Below, in pieces: positions 8,578 through 17,868 of a stretch of DNA of 64,000 nt. The notes beneath the pieces are model-generated. The model was not told where the DNA came from. It made no database searches and saw nothing but the letters and a program-made list of their open reading frames with translations. Numbering within the stretch: the first letter of the stretch is position 1; the number at the start of each line of letters is the position of its first letter. The stretch is from assembly GCF_902459735.1 (NCBI RefSeq), contig NZ_CABPRV010000002.1, positions 496,001-560,000 on the forward strand. Reading direction: 5' to 3'. The translations under genes were made by a program, and so were the position numbers. This DNA comes from Pandoraea capi. GTDB taxonomy: Bacteria; Pseudomonadota; Gammaproteobacteria; Burkholderiales; Burkholderiaceae.

Positions 8578-9849
8578 ATGCCCGCATCGACCCACGCCAC
8601 GCCTCCCGGTGCCCGACCGAGCACCGATGGCCCCGTCGTCCCGGAGGCGCTTGCCGCGTACCGCCGGGTGCAACGGCACGCGTCGATGCGGGCGCTGTTG
8701 CTTGCCTTGCCGCTGATCGTGTTTCTGCTCTCGACGTTCATCGCGCCGATTGCCATGCTGCTCGCCCGCAGCGTGCAGAACCACGAGGTCACCGAGGGCA
8801 TGCCGCAACTCGCCCGCGCCCTGAACGCATGGGACGGTCACGATGTCCCCGGTGAAGCGACCTTCGCGGTACTGGCCGCCGACCTGAAGCAAGCCCGCGA
8901 GAGCGGTCAGCTCGGCACCATCGCACGACGGATGAACTTCGCGCAGCCGGAGTTTCGCAGCCTGCTCATGCGTACGGCGCGCGCGGTCGGCGACGAAGCG
9001 CCGCCCGCGTGGAAGCCTGCGTTGATCGAACTCGACGCGCGCTGGAATGCGCCTGAGACGTGGCGTCTGCTCAAACGCGCCGCCACATCGCCCACGCCCG
9101 ACTACCTGCTCGCGGGTATGGACATGCAGGTCACACCGCAAGGCGCTGTCGCGTCGGTGCCGGAGAATGCGTCGGTGTACCGCGAGGCGTTCGTGCGCAC
9201 GGTCTCGATCAGCGCGACCGTGACCGTGCTTTGCCTCATTCTCGGCTATCCGGTCGCATGGCTGCTCGCGAATCTGCCCGATAAGCAGAGCAACCGCCTG
9301 ATGCTGTTCGTCATCGTGCCGTTCTGGACGTCGCTACTCGTGCGCACGACTGCATGGTATGTGCTGCTGCAACCCGGCGGCGTCATCAATAGCCTGCTGT
9401 CGATGCTCGGTCTCACCTCGCATCCGGTCGCCCTGATCTTCAACCGGACCGGCGTGCTGATCGGCATGACGCACGTGCTGCTGCCTTACATGATCCTGGC
9501 GATCTACTCGGTGATGAAGAGCGTCTCGCCCGTCTATATGCGCGCGGCGAAGTCGCTCGGCGCACACCCGTTCACGGCGTTCGTGCGGATCTACATCCCG
9601 CAGACGTTCCCCGGCGTGGGCGCGGGCTGTTTCCTCGTATTCGTGCTGGCGCTCGGTTACTACATCACGCCTTCGCTGCTGGGAGGGGCCGGTGACGAGA
9701 TGATCAGCCAGCTCATCGCCATGCAGACCAACACGCAGCTCAACTGGGGCCTTGCCGGGGCACTCTCGGCTTATCTGGTGATTTTCACGGCGGTCTTCTA
9801 CTTCATCTTCAACCGCATCGTCGGCATCGATCGTCTGCGCTTCGGCTGA
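8578..9849 (+). CDS. ABC transporter permease (PotB-like) with long extracytoplasmic insertion
   Basis: 423 residues, well above the roughly 285 usual for PotB. TM1 is at about 39-63. A soluble stretch of about 140 residues follows before TM2 at about 204-230. The last part carries the permease EAA loop (MRAAKSLGAHPFTAFVRIYIP). The N-terminal 38 residues are Pro/Ala-rich and cytoplasmic. Long first periplasmic loops occur in some proteobacterial homologues, and this one may contact the binding protein. It is the third gene of the importer cassette. Confidence 0.93.
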   Translation: MPASTHATPPGARPSTDGPVVPEALAAYRRVQRHASMRALLLALPLIVFLLSTFIAPIAMLLARSVQNHEVTEGMPQLARALNAWDGHDVPGEATFAVLAADLKQARESGQLGTIARRMNFAQPEFRSLLMRTARAVGDEAPPAWKPALIELDARWNAPETWRLLKRAATSPTPDYLLAGMDMQVTPQGAVASVPENASVYREAFVRTVSISATVTVLCLILGYPVAWLLANLPDKQSNRLMLFVIVPFWTSLLVRTTAWYVLLQPGGVINSLLSMLGLTSHPVALIFNRTGVLIGMTHVLLPYMILAIYSVMKSVSPVYMRAAKSLGAHPFTAFVRIYIPQTFPGVGAGCFLVFVLALGYYITPSLLGGAGDEMISQLIAMQTNTQLNWGLAGALSAYLVIFTAVFYFIFNRIVGIDRLRFG

Positions 9850-9886
9850 CCCCGGACGCAGCGCGAGCCACGCAGGAGAGACGACC

Positions 9887-10714
9887 ATGCAGGACAAACG
9901 CAATACGGTGTTGGCAGAGCGGGTGGCGTGGCGCTGGGTGCGTCTGCATACGGCGCTCACGCTCGGCTTTCTGATCGCGCCGATTCTTGCGATCATTCCG
10001 CTGTCGTTCAACGCGGGTTCGTATTTCTCGTACCCGATGACAGGCTTCTCGATGCGCTGGTACGAACAGGCGCTCACGAGTCCGGACTGGCAGCGCGCGC
10101 TGCTCAACAGCCTCGGGATCGGCGCGGCGTCGACGCTGATCGCCACCTGTCTGGGAACGCTGGCCGCATTGGGCCTCTCGCGCTCGCAGTTTCCGCTGCG
10201 CTCGGTCATCATGCCGATCATCGTCTCGCCGATGATCGTGCCCATCGTCGTGGTAGCCGCGGGCTTCTATTTGATCTTCGCGCCGCTCGGGCTCGTCAAT
10301 TCGTACCCGGGCGTGATTCTGGCGCACGCCGCCCTGGGCACGCCCTTCGTCGTGATTACGGTGACGGCCTCGCTGCTCTCGTTCGATCAAAGTCTGCTGC
10401 GCGCCGCCTCGGGTCTTGGTGCCGCGCCGTGGGTCACGTTCCGGCGCGTGACGCTACCGCTCATCACCCCCGCAGTGGCGACTGGCAGCGTGTTCGCCTT
10501 CGCGACGTCGTTCGACGAGGTAATCGTGATCCTGTTCATCGGCGGACCAGACCAGAAGACGGTGCCGCGTCAGATGTGGAGCGGCATTCGCGATTCGATC
10601 GATCCGTCGATTCTGGCGGTCGCCACGATGCTCATCATCTTTGCCGTGCTGCTGTTCGCGAGCATCAACTGGCTGCGCGCACGCGCCGCAGCGGCCAGTC
10701 GGGCGATGGGCTGA
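9887..10714 (+). CDS. ABC transporter permease (PotC-like)
   Basis: 275 residues with about six membrane helices, the usual PotC length. The EAA loop is at LLRAASGLGAAPWVTFRRVTLP. Helix-rich opening HTALTLGFLIAPILAIIPLSF and the motif SFDEVIVILFI near the end are typical of this family. It is the fourth and last importer gene, 37 bases after the first permease. It converges on the MFS gene with 46 bases between. Confidence 0.94.
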   Translation: MQDKRNTVLAERVAWRWVRLHTALTLGFLIAPILAIIPLSFNAGSYFSYPMTGFSMRWYEQALTSPDWQRALLNSLGIGAASTLIATCLGTLAALGLSRSQFPLRSVIMPIIVSPMIVPIVVVAAGFYLIFAPLGLVNSYPGVILAHAALGTPFVVITVTASLLSFDQSLLRAASGLGAAPWVTFRRVTLPLITPAVATGSVFAFATSFDEVIVILFIGGPDQKTVPRQMWSGIRDSIDPSILAVATMLIIFAVLLFASINWLRARAAAASRAMG

Positions 10715-10760
10715 GCGCAGGACGGTCCGTGTCGCCCCACACCTGCTCAGCCCATCCACG

Positions 10761-12017
10761 TCAATGCGACATCGACGCACCCGGCGGCAGCGCCCCCTGT
10801 CTCGGCGCCTCGGCACCGGTGCCCAACACCACACCGCGACGTTCACGTCCGAAGTAGATCATCACGGCGATCACCACTGCGACAGTACCGGCAACCAACG
10901 CCATCGCCAGTCCGAAGTTGCCGTCATGCGCCTTGGCAATCCAGGCCTGCAAGTTACCGTTGACCGACGCGAACAGATTCCCCAACTGATAGACCAGTCC
11001 CGGGAAGGTCGCGCGAATCTCGTCGGGCGAGAGTTCGTTCAGATGCGCCGGAATCACGCCCCACGCCCCCTGCACCGAGATCTGCATCAGGAATGCCCCG
11101 ATGGCGAGCAACACCGCGCCGCTCGAGAACGCCCACAACGGCAGCACGGGCAAGGCGATCAGCGAGGCGATGATGATGGCGCGGCGGCGTCCGATCTTCT
11201 CCGAGATCGCACCGAAGAACAGCCCGCCGATGATGGCGCCGATGTTGTACGTGATCGCAATCCAGCTCACGGTGTGCGTGTCGAACTTGTGCTGCACTTG
11301 CAGGAACGTCGGGTACAGATCCTGCGTGCCGTGCGAGAAGAAGTTGAACGCGGTCATCAGCACGATGGCGTACAGCGCCAGCTTCCAGTCGCGGGAGAGC
11401 ACCTGAACGAAGTTGGCCCGTGGTGCGGCGCTCGTCGACTCCCCTTTTTGCCACGCGGGCGATTCGGGCACATGACGTCGGATGTAGAACACCAGCAAGG
11501 CCGGCAGCACGCCGACGAAGAACATGCCGCGCCAGCCGATGCTGTCGTAGAACAGCCCGTAGACGACCGACGCGAGCAGATAGCCGCTCGGATAGCCCGC
11601 CTGCAACAGACCGGAGACGATGCCGCGCGAATGGGTGGGCACGCTCTCCATCGTAAGCGCCGCCCCGACCCCCCACTCGCCGCCCATCGCGATACCGAAG
11701 AGCGCGCGCAGAATCAGCAGGACGGTGAGGCTCGGCGCGAAGCCGGAGGCCAGTTCGAGCAACGCGTAAAGGAGCACGCTCGCCATCATGGCCGGGCGTC
11801 GTCCGAACTTGTCGCCGAGGCGGCCGAAGAGGAACGCGCCGACCGGACGCATCGCCAGTGTGAGCAGCAGCGCGAAGGTCACGCTGCCCAGCTCGGTATT
11901 GAACTCCTTCGCAATGTCCTTGAGTACGAACACCATCAGGAAGAAATCGAACGCGTCCAGCGTCCACCCAAGATAGCTTGCCGTTACCACATGCTTCTGT
12001 TCTTTAGTCCAGGCCAT
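10761..12017 (-). CDS. MFS transporter, sialate/lactate:H+ symporter-like (SHS family)
   Basis: 418 residues from the ATG at 12017, which is preceded by an excellent GGAGGA ribosome site; the longer frame upstream is antisense to the ferredoxin reductase. There are twelve predicted helices. MFS motifs are GRLGDKFGRRPAM between helices 2 and 3 and GAISEKIGRRRAI in the second half. The opening WTLDAFDFFLMVFVLKDIA is typical of the SHS group (NanT, lactate/pyruvate permeases). It probably imports a carboxylate. It stands alone and diverges from the ferredoxin reductase gene. Confidence 0.9.
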   Translation of the reverse strand: MAWTKEQKHVVTASYLGWTLDAFDFFLMVFVLKDIAKEFNTELGSVTFALLLTLAMRPVGAFLFGRLGDKFGRRPAMMASVLLYALLELASGFAPSLTVLLILRALFGIAMGGEWGVGAALTMESVPTHSRGIVSGLLQAGYPSGYLLASVVYGLFYDSIGWRGMFFVGVLPALLVFYIRRHVPESPAWQKGESTSAAPRANFVQVLSRDWKLALYAIVLMTAFNFFSHGTQDLYPTFLQVQHKFDTHTVSWIAITYNIGAIIGGLFFGAISEKIGRRRAIIIASLIALPVLPLWAFSSGAVLLAIGAFLMQISVQGAWGVIPAHLNELSPDEIRATFPGLVYQLGNLFASVNGNLQAWIAKAHDGNFGLAMALVAGTVAVVIAVMIYFGRERRGVVLGTGAEAPRQGALPPGASMSH

Positions 12018-12353
12018 GGTGTCTCCTCCATCGGCGGCAATGTTGCGCGACGAATTCACTCTACGCCCGAAAACCGCGCACCATGCAAACGTGGGGGAAA
12101 ACGCCTCGAAACCCGCATGAATACTGAGGGATGCCTTATACGACGGGGGTTTTGCCTGTCCAAACCACTCTTCGGGGATGGACGTCGATATCTGCCGCGC
12201 ATCGCGACGGAGGCAGGCGAAGCGAGCCAATTCGCGGCGTGCAGAAGCCATCCGGCGGTATCCGGGACGCCGTAGGCACGCCGATGCATTACACTGACGC
12301 CCAAATTCACCTGACTTCCTCCTGCTTCCTTCGCCTCCTTGGCACTTATCTCC
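12018..12353. other. Divergent intergenic region between MFS and ferredoxin reductase genes
   Basis: 336 bases without a convincing gene. It holds the strong ribosome site of the MFS gene (12019-12028, minus strand) and must contain divergent promoters. I could not identify confident -35/-10 pairs or a regulator site. Confidence 0.5.
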
Positions 12354-13604
12354 ATGTCCGAAGCCACCTCCACCACCCTCATCCTCGGTGCCGGTCAAGC
12401 CGGCGGCGAAACCGCACTCGCGCTTCGTCAACTCGGCTACACCGGCCGCATCGTGCTCGCCGGCAGCGAAACCCATCTGCCGTATCGCCGTCCGCCGCTC
12501 TCGAAGGCGTTCCTCGCCGGACAGGCCGATGAAGCCAGCCTGCTGATCCGTCCGGCCGATGGCTGGGAAAAGGCCGACATCGACGTGCGCCTCGGCGTCA
12601 CCGCGACGGCCATCGACCGTGCCGCACGGACCGTGTCGTTCGACGATGGCCAAACCGTAAGCTACGACCATCTCGTGCTCGCGCTCGGCGGGCGCGTGCG
12701 TCCGCTGCCGATTCCCGGCGGCGATGCCCCCAACGTCTACTATTTGCGCAACATCGCCGATGCCCAGCGCCTGCGCGAAGCCCTCGCACCGGGCAAGCGC
12801 GTGGTGGTGGTCGGTGGCGGGTACATTGGCCTGGAAGTGGCGGCGAGCGCCGTCAAGGCCGGGGCCTCGGTAACGGTGCTCGAAGCTGCGCCGCGCCTGC
12901 TGGCGCGCGTGGCAGAGGCCGATCTGGCCGGGTTCTTCGCCACGCTGCATCGCGAGAACGGTGTGGACGTGCAGGTCGGCGTCGGTGTGACGGCGCTGGA
13001 GCAGAATGCCGACGGGCAGGTCGTAGCGGTGGTGGCCGGTGAGAAGCGTCTGGAAGCGGACGTGGTCGTCGTCGGTATCGGTCTGATCCCGAATGCGGAA
13101 CTGGCACAGGCTGCCGGGCTCGCCGTCGACAACGGTATCGTCGTGGATGAATTTGCCCGCACCAGTGATCCCGCCATTCTGGCCGTCGGCGATTGCGCGC
13201 ACCACGATCACCCGGTGCTGGGTCGCCGTATCCGTCTGGAATCGGTACCGAGCGCCAGCGAGATGGCCAAGGTAGCCGCGAGCGTGGTGCATGGCGACGC
13301 GCCGAAGGCCGTCGCCACCGCCCCGTGGTTCTGGTCGGATCAGTTCAACGCCAAGTTGCAGATGGTCGGTATGACCGACGGTCACGACGCGGTCGTCGAG
13401 CGTCGTCTGCCCGACGCACAGGGCGCCGCCGTCTTCATGCTGTTCTATCTGCGTGATGGCGCCGTCGTCGCCGCTGCAAGCATCAACCGCGCGCAGGAAT
13501 TCATGGCGGCCCGCGAACTCGTCGGACGCCGTGCCGTGGTCGATCCCGCGCGTCTGGCCGACGCCGCAACGCCGCTCAAGACGTTGCTCGCCGAACTCGC
13601 CTGA
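12354..13604 (+). CDS. FAD-dependent ferredoxin/rubredoxin reductase (BphA4/HcaD-like)
   Basis: 416 residues from the ATG at 12354; a TTG at 12339 would add five residues. The FAD-binding GAGQAG is at 12-17. The YRRPPLSKAFL segment contacts FAD, the NAD-binding VVVVGGGYIGLEVA lies near 150, and IVVDEFARTS..VGDCA is the second FAD motif. A C-terminal reductase domain (about the last 90 residues) completes the oxygenase-coupled NADH:ferredoxin reductase pattern. Such enzymes feed electrons to Rieske oxygenases or P450s through a ferredoxin. A link to the Rieske gene at 5040 is plausible by proximity but unproven, and no ferredoxin gene is nearby. Confidence 0.92.
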   Translation: MSEATSTTLILGAGQAGGETALALRQLGYTGRIVLAGSETHLPYRRPPLSKAFLAGQADEASLLIRPADGWEKADIDVRLGVTATAIDRAARTVSFDDGQTVSYDHLVLALGGRVRPLPIPGGDAPNVYYLRNIADAQRLREALAPGKRVVVVGGGYIGLEVAASAVKAGASVTVLEAAPRLLARVAEADLAGFFATLHRENGVDVQVGVGVTALEQNADGQVVAVVAGEKRLEADVVVVGIGLIPNAELAQAAGLAVDNGIVVDEFARTSDPAILAVGDCAHHDHPVLGRRIRLESVPSASEMAKVAASVVHGDAPKAVATAPWFWSDQFNAKLQMVGMTDGHDAVVERRLPDAQGAAVFMLFYLRDGAVVAAASINRAQEFMAARELVGRRAVVDPARLADAATPLKTLLAELA

Positions 13605-13615
13605 TCGACGGGAAT

Positions 13616-13644
13616 GCGCACGTCGATACCCGTTCGACGTGCGC
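13616..13644. terminator. Hairpin between convergent genes
   Basis: A perfect 11-bp inverted repeat (GCGCACGTCGA at 13616-13626 and its complement at 13634-13644, 7-base loop) sits between the ends of the ferredoxin reductase and universal stress genes. It has no strong U-tract, so a bidirectional terminator is likely but not certain. Confidence 0.55.
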
Positions 13645-13684
13645 TCAGGACCTGGACCGCCAAGTGCTATCCCCCGCCCTCCGA

Positions 13685-14620
13685 TCAGGACGGCGCTGCG
13701 TGTGCAGGTAACAACAGGACCGGACGGCCCGCGTGACGGGCCGTATCTTCGGCCACGCTACCCAGCGTGAAGCGACGGAAGCCACGTCGGCCATGCGTGC
13801 CCAGCACGATCACGTCGACGTCGGCGTCCTTGCCGGCCGCAATGATCTGATCGGCCACGCCCTCGCCGACCGGCTGAATCTCCCGCATCTCGATTTCGCC
13901 CGGCACCTCCGCCTCACGCAACCGTTTTTCCGCCCAGTGACGCACCTGTTCGCCCACGGCACGCACGGCGTCGAGCAGCGGCTCGGGATCGAACCCTGCG
14001 AGGAACGGTCCGGGCAAGTCCAGCACGTGCACCACGCGCATCGATGCGCCGTGCGTTCGCGCCAACGTCAACGCGTATTCGAACGCCTGACGCGACGTCT
14101 CGCTGTCGTCCATCGCAACGAGAATCCGTTCGTAATGCCCGCCCGAGCGAAGCGGCAAATGCGGCCGGGCTTCCCCCGCCACGAGCATCACCGGCACTTC
14201 GGCGCCGCGCAGAATCTGTTCGGCGACGCTGCCGAGCATCGCCCGGCGCACGCCGCTACGCCCGTGCGTGCCGACGATGATGATGTCCGCGCCCCACTCG
14301 ATCGCCTCTCGCGTCATGGCCTCGGGAACCGTCTCCCCCGTGGTGCGCAGGTCGAGCAGATGCGCCTGCGCGTCGAAGCCTTCCTCACGCAGATACAGCA
14401 CCGCCCGCGCGAGATGCTCCTCGCCTTCTCGCTGCATATCGCGGCGCACCTGTTCCAGATCGATGAGTTTGCCGAAAGCCGCCGTCAGCAGATTGACGGG
14501 GTCTTCCACGGTGTGAATGACGCGGATCACGTCGCCGTTGCGCGCAAAAGCGGCGGCCTCGCGCAACGCACGGCGGGACGACTCGCTACCGTCGGTCGCC
14601 AGCAAAATGCGTTTTGTCAT
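13685..14620 (-). CDS. Tandem-domain universal stress protein (UspA family)
   Basis: 311 residues from MTKRILLATDGSESS at 14620; the open frame extends 15 codons further without support. There are two UspA domains, about 1-145 and 160-308. Each ends with the ATP-binding pattern G-x2-G-x9-G-S: HGRSGVRRAMLGS in the first and HGRRGFRRFTLGS in the second. Both copies look nucleotide-binding. The protein is cytoplasmic and stress-related, and its exact role is unknown. It is a single-gene unit. Confidence 0.93.
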   Translation of the reverse strand: MTKRILLATDGSESSRRALREAAAFARNGDVIRVIHTVEDPVNLLTAAFGKLIDLEQVRRDMQREGEEHLARAVLYLREEGFDAQAHLLDLRTTGETVPEAMTREAIEWGADIIIVGTHGRSGVRRAMLGSVAEQILRGAEVPVMLVAGEARPHLPLRSGGHYERILVAMDDSETSRQAFEYALTLARTHGASMRVVHVLDLPGPFLAGFDPEPLLDAVRAVGEQVRHWAEKRLREAEVPGEIEMREIQPVGEGVADQIIAAGKDADVDVIVLGTHGRRGFRRFTLGSVAEDTARHAGRPVLLLPAHAAPS

Positions 14621-14805
14621 GAGCAGCCTCGCGTTGGGAGCCGAAAGGAATGCCATGCATGGCACTCGTCATCGCGTGTTTCGCCTGACGAACACCGCAC
14701 GACGTTTCTACTATACCGCCCGATCGAGCGCGAAAGCCACCCCATCGCGTGCCCTTTCGGGTGCGAAACGATCTTCCTGCGACCGATCCTTGATGCAACG
14801 CAAAA

Positions 14806-14837
14806 CGCCACAGGCCCGCGTGAACGGGCCTGTGGCG
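14806..14837 (-). terminator. Rho-independent terminator of the aldo/keto reductase gene
   Basis: A perfect 13-bp stem (arms 14806-14818 and 14825-14837, 6-base loop) lies about 40 bases past the aldo/keto reductase stop. On the minus strand it is followed by a TTTTG run, which supports an intrinsic terminator. Confidence 0.8.
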
Positions 14838-14876
14838 TATGACGGAATGCGTCGGTGTGAAGCGAATGTGCGACGC

Positions 14877-15875
14877 TTAGCGCGCGGCGTCGCCCCAGCG
14901 GTAGGCGTGCGAGGCGTCGTCGAGCTTCGCCTTGAGTTCGGGCGGCAGTTCGTAATCGATAGTGCCGAGCGTTTCGGTCAGTTGCTCGACGCGGCTCGCG
15001 CCGATGATCGCCGACGTCACGACCGGATTGGCCAGCACCCATGCCAGCGACAGGCGGGTCAGCGACTCACCGGCGTCCTGCGCGATGCCCTTGAGCGTTT
15101 CGATGGTCTCGAACTCGCGTTCGTGCCAGTAACGCTGCTGATACATCGCACCGGCCTTGCCGACAGTCGCGGCCGTGAAGCGGCCTTCGGTCGGGGCCGC
15201 GTCATGACGATACTTGCCCGTCAGCAAGCCCCCGGCGAGCGGGTTGTAGGGGATGACGGCCAGCCCTTCCTCGCTCGCGAGCGGCAGCAGTTCGCGCTCG
15301 ATCTGACGAAACAGCAGGTTGTAGCGCGGCTGGACCGACACGAAACGGGCCACGCGCAGCACGTCGGCACGACCCAGCGCGCGGGCGAGACGGTAAGCGA
15401 GGTAGTTCGACACGCCGACATAGCGCGCCCTGCCCGACTTCACGATGATGTCCAGCGCTTCGAGCGTCTCGTCGATGGGCGTGTCGGTATCGTCGGAATG
15501 AAGTTGGTAGAGATCGACATAGTCGGTGCCGATGCGCGAGAGCGACGCGTCGATGGCGCTCAGCAGGTGCTTGCGCGATGCCCCCTTGTCCCACGGCGAC
15601 GGTCCCATCTGGCCGCAGGCCTTGGTCGCCACGATGAACTGATCGCGACGGCCTTTCAGCCAGCGGCCGACGACCTCTTCGGTGCGTCCGACGAGCGACG
15701 TGTCAGCGCCCAGCGGATAAACGTCGGCGAGATCGATGAAGTTGACGCCCGCCTCGGCCGTGCGATCGAGGATGGCATGGCTGGCGGCTTCTTCGGTTTG
15801 CAGACCGAACGTCATGGTGCCGAGGCACAGGCGGGAAACAGTCAGGCCGGTGCGGCCGAATTTCGTATATTGCAC
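14877..15875 (-). CDS. Aldo/keto reductase
   Basis: 332 residues from a GTG at 15875, chosen because GGGAG stands 5 bases upstream; the frame is open further but lacks family sequence. The catalytic tetrad can be read as Asp and Tyr in DLADVYPLG, Lys in IVATKACGQ and His in LYQLHSDD. The NADPH site is in the C-terminal GASRVEQL region. It is a soluble NADPH-dependent oxidoreductase of the family that reduces aldehydes and ketones. Its substrate is unknown. It has its own terminator, so it is monocistronic. Confidence 0.92.
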   Translation of the reverse strand: MQYTKFGRTGLTVSRLCLGTMTFGLQTEEAASHAILDRTAEAGVNFIDLADVYPLGADTSLVGRTEEVVGRWLKGRRDQFIVATKACGQMGPSPWDKGASRKHLLSAIDASLSRIGTDYVDLYQLHSDDTDTPIDETLEALDIIVKSGRARYVGVSNYLAYRLARALGRADVLRVARFVSVQPRYNLLFRQIERELLPLASEEGLAVIPYNPLAGGLLTGKYRHDAAPTEGRFTAATVGKAGAMYQQRYWHEREFETIETLKGIAQDAGESLTRLSLAWVLANPVVTSAIIGASRVEQLTETLGTIDYELPPELKAKLDDASHAYRWGDAAR

Positions 15876-16090
15876 GGTAACTCCCGGAGTTTTCGAGGGC
15901 ACAAACTGCGCTGCCCGCGTGCGCGGGCAAGGTGCACAGTATGCGCGATTCCGGAAAAACGCGTACGAGGTCGCCGCACGCACTCGAACAATGACGATGC
16001 CCCGCCGCACCGCCGTCACATCGACGCCAGTCCGGCGTCACGGCCTCGTCAGTTCGTCGTCAGACCACCGTCAGGTGACGGTCATCTTCG

Positions 16091-17734
16091 CTATTCGAGC
16101 GACTTCAGGTCGAGCCAGACACCGTCGGCGCCGCGAATCAGCATCTTGCCGCCGTACTTCATCACGGTCGTCTGTTCGTTGGCCGCCACGAATGCCGTCT
16201 GCGGGAGGTCGTTCGCGTATTGCGCCAGATCCGGCGTGCCCGCAAACGGGTTGTTCGCCACCAGATGCGAGATCAGCGTCATCATCGCCAGATAGCTCGT
16301 GGGCGTGGATATCGTCACCGGCGATCCGCGCGAGGCCGTTGCACCGTCGCCGAAGCCAACGAGTTTGACGGCCACCGGCACGTGCGTAATTTCCGGCAGC
16401 GGAATTTCGCGCATGCCCGATATCTGCAACTTGCTGCCGCGCAGCGCCGCCCCGTGTTCCGGCACGAAGACCACGACCGCCTTGCGGCCCGACTTGGCGA
16501 TGGTGTCGATGAACTGGCTGAAGTCGTCGAACAGCGCCTTCGCGCGCACCGGATAGCTCTGCACGCTGGTGAGCTTCGAGCCTTCGAGACGATTGCCGTC
16601 ATGCAGCGAAATGGTGTTGTAGTAGAGCGCTACGCGTTTGTCCGACATGGCCGTGCGCTGCTTCCACCACGCTTGCAGCACATCGCCGTCGGAGCGGATC
16701 GGGGTTTCGTCGAACGCTCTCATGGCCACGCGCGCATGCGTGTTGTCGAACGGCGTGACGCCCGGCACGTTGAAGTTCTGCTGCACTTCCTGCATGAAAT
16801 TGTCGAAGTGCCCGTCGTGGTTCATCGCCAGCGACGGCGTGAAACCGAGGTTCTTCAGGTCGCTCATCACGTAGCACTGCGGCCCGGCCTGATCGTACAG
16901 CGCCTTGTGCGTCGGCTGGCCGCAGCCGGCGCGCAGCACACGGATCGCTGCCGGGCCGCTGTAGCTCGCCGCCGAGTTGAAGTTCTTGAACACGAAGTCG
17001 AACTTTGAGAGCAACGGCTGATTGTCGAGGTTGTCGACGTCGAGATCGTCCTGCGCGAGCGAGCAGATATGCAGGAAGATGATGTCGAAGTCCGGACCCG
17101 CCCCCGCCTGTGCGGGTAATGAGACCGAGCGCGTGAGTTCGCGCGAATAGAAACTGTTGAGCGCGGCGTTCGGATTCGCATCGAGCGGCACTTCGCCGTC
17201 GCCCGTCAGGAATGTGCTGCCGCCGCCTGCGCCCGCCGAGGCATTGCCAGCCCCTTCGCCCGCCCCCGCCGCGAGCGCCGTGGTGTCGCCCTGCGCGGCG
17301 ACCACCGGCGAGACGGAGACCAGCGTCCCGACACGCAGCACGCCCGGCACGATCAGCAGGGCAAGCAGCACGAAGGTGGTCACGCGCACCCAGCGGTTCA
17401 CGATCCAGTACGCCAGCACCATGATGGCGAGCAACAGCCAGTCGCGCGCGGGCACGAAACGTCCGAGCAATTCGATGATGTACGAGAAGCGGAACTGCAT
17501 CAGCGCCGGCAATTGCTCGATGAAGCGGGCGAACGGCGGCAGATTCGAGTCGTAATAAAGCAGCGCCGCGCCCAACGGAATGGCGATCACCTGCCGCGCG
17601 ATGCGTGCCCAGCGCGGACGCAGCCGCACCACGAGAAACAACGCGAAGATAAAGTTCGGCAGCACGTGAAAGCCGATGATGCCTGCCCACAGCAGCAACA
17701 GCTTCAGGATGAAATAGAGGTTCCAGATGCCCAT
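16091..17734 (-). CDS. bcsG: Cellulose biosynthesis protein BcsG (phosphoethanolamine transferase)
   Basis: 547 residues, the normal BcsG length. Four or more membrane helices lie within residues 1-145. A Gly/Ala-rich linker (about 155-185) leads to a periplasmic alkaline-phosphatase-fold domain. The nucleophile serine is predicted as Ser259 in ASYSGPAAIR, with metal-ligand residues near VPEHG (Glu426, His427). Cysteines follow in RAGCGQ and PQCYV. In enterobacteria BcsG adds phosphoethanolamine to cellulose. Here it is the last gene of the bcs operon, 134 bases after bcsA, and no bcsE or bcsF is visible in the window. Confidence 0.95.
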   Translation of the reverse strand: MGIWNLYFILKLLLLWAGIIGFHVLPNFIFALFLVVRLRPRWARIARQVIAIPLGAALLYYDSNLPPFARFIEQLPALMQFRFSYIIELLGRFVPARDWLLLAIMVLAYWIVNRWVRVTTFVLLALLIVPGVLRVGTLVSVSPVVAAQGDTTALAAGAGEGAGNASAGAGGGSTFLTGDGEVPLDANPNAALNSFYSRELTRSVSLPAQAGAGPDFDIIFLHICSLAQDDLDVDNLDNQPLLSKFDFVFKNFNSAASYSGPAAIRVLRAGCGQPTHKALYDQAGPQCYVMSDLKNLGFTPSLAMNHDGHFDNFMQEVQQNFNVPGVTPFDNTHARVAMRAFDETPIRSDGDVLQAWWKQRTAMSDKRVALYYNTISLHDGNRLEGSKLTSVQSYPVRAKALFDDFSQFIDTIAKSGRKAVVVFVPEHGAALRGSKLQISGMREIPLPEITHVPVAVKLVGFGDGATASRGSPVTISTPTSYLAMMTLISHLVANNPFAGTPDLAQYANDLPQTAFVAANEQTTVMKYGGKMLIRGADGVWLDLKSLE

Positions 17735-17868
17735 CGTATGGTTCCCTTGGGTCGCCGCGCCATTGACGGCTCACGTTCTGCCGATGTCTCGTTGTCTCGC
17801 CTGATGCGTCGGATCGTCGCCGCACGCATCGGGCCTGTTGTGCCGTCTTACGTCTTCGGTCTTGAATC

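Noticed and set aside
10641-12275. 544-residue plus-strand open frame
   Set aside because: It is antisense to the MFS gene, is rich in Arg, His and Gln as typical of GC-rich shadow frames, and has no family likeness.
17735-17868. bcsA-bcsG gap considered as a hidden bcsF
   Set aside because: The gap is 134 bases, too short for a roughly 60-residue BcsF, and shows no suitable minus-strand frame.
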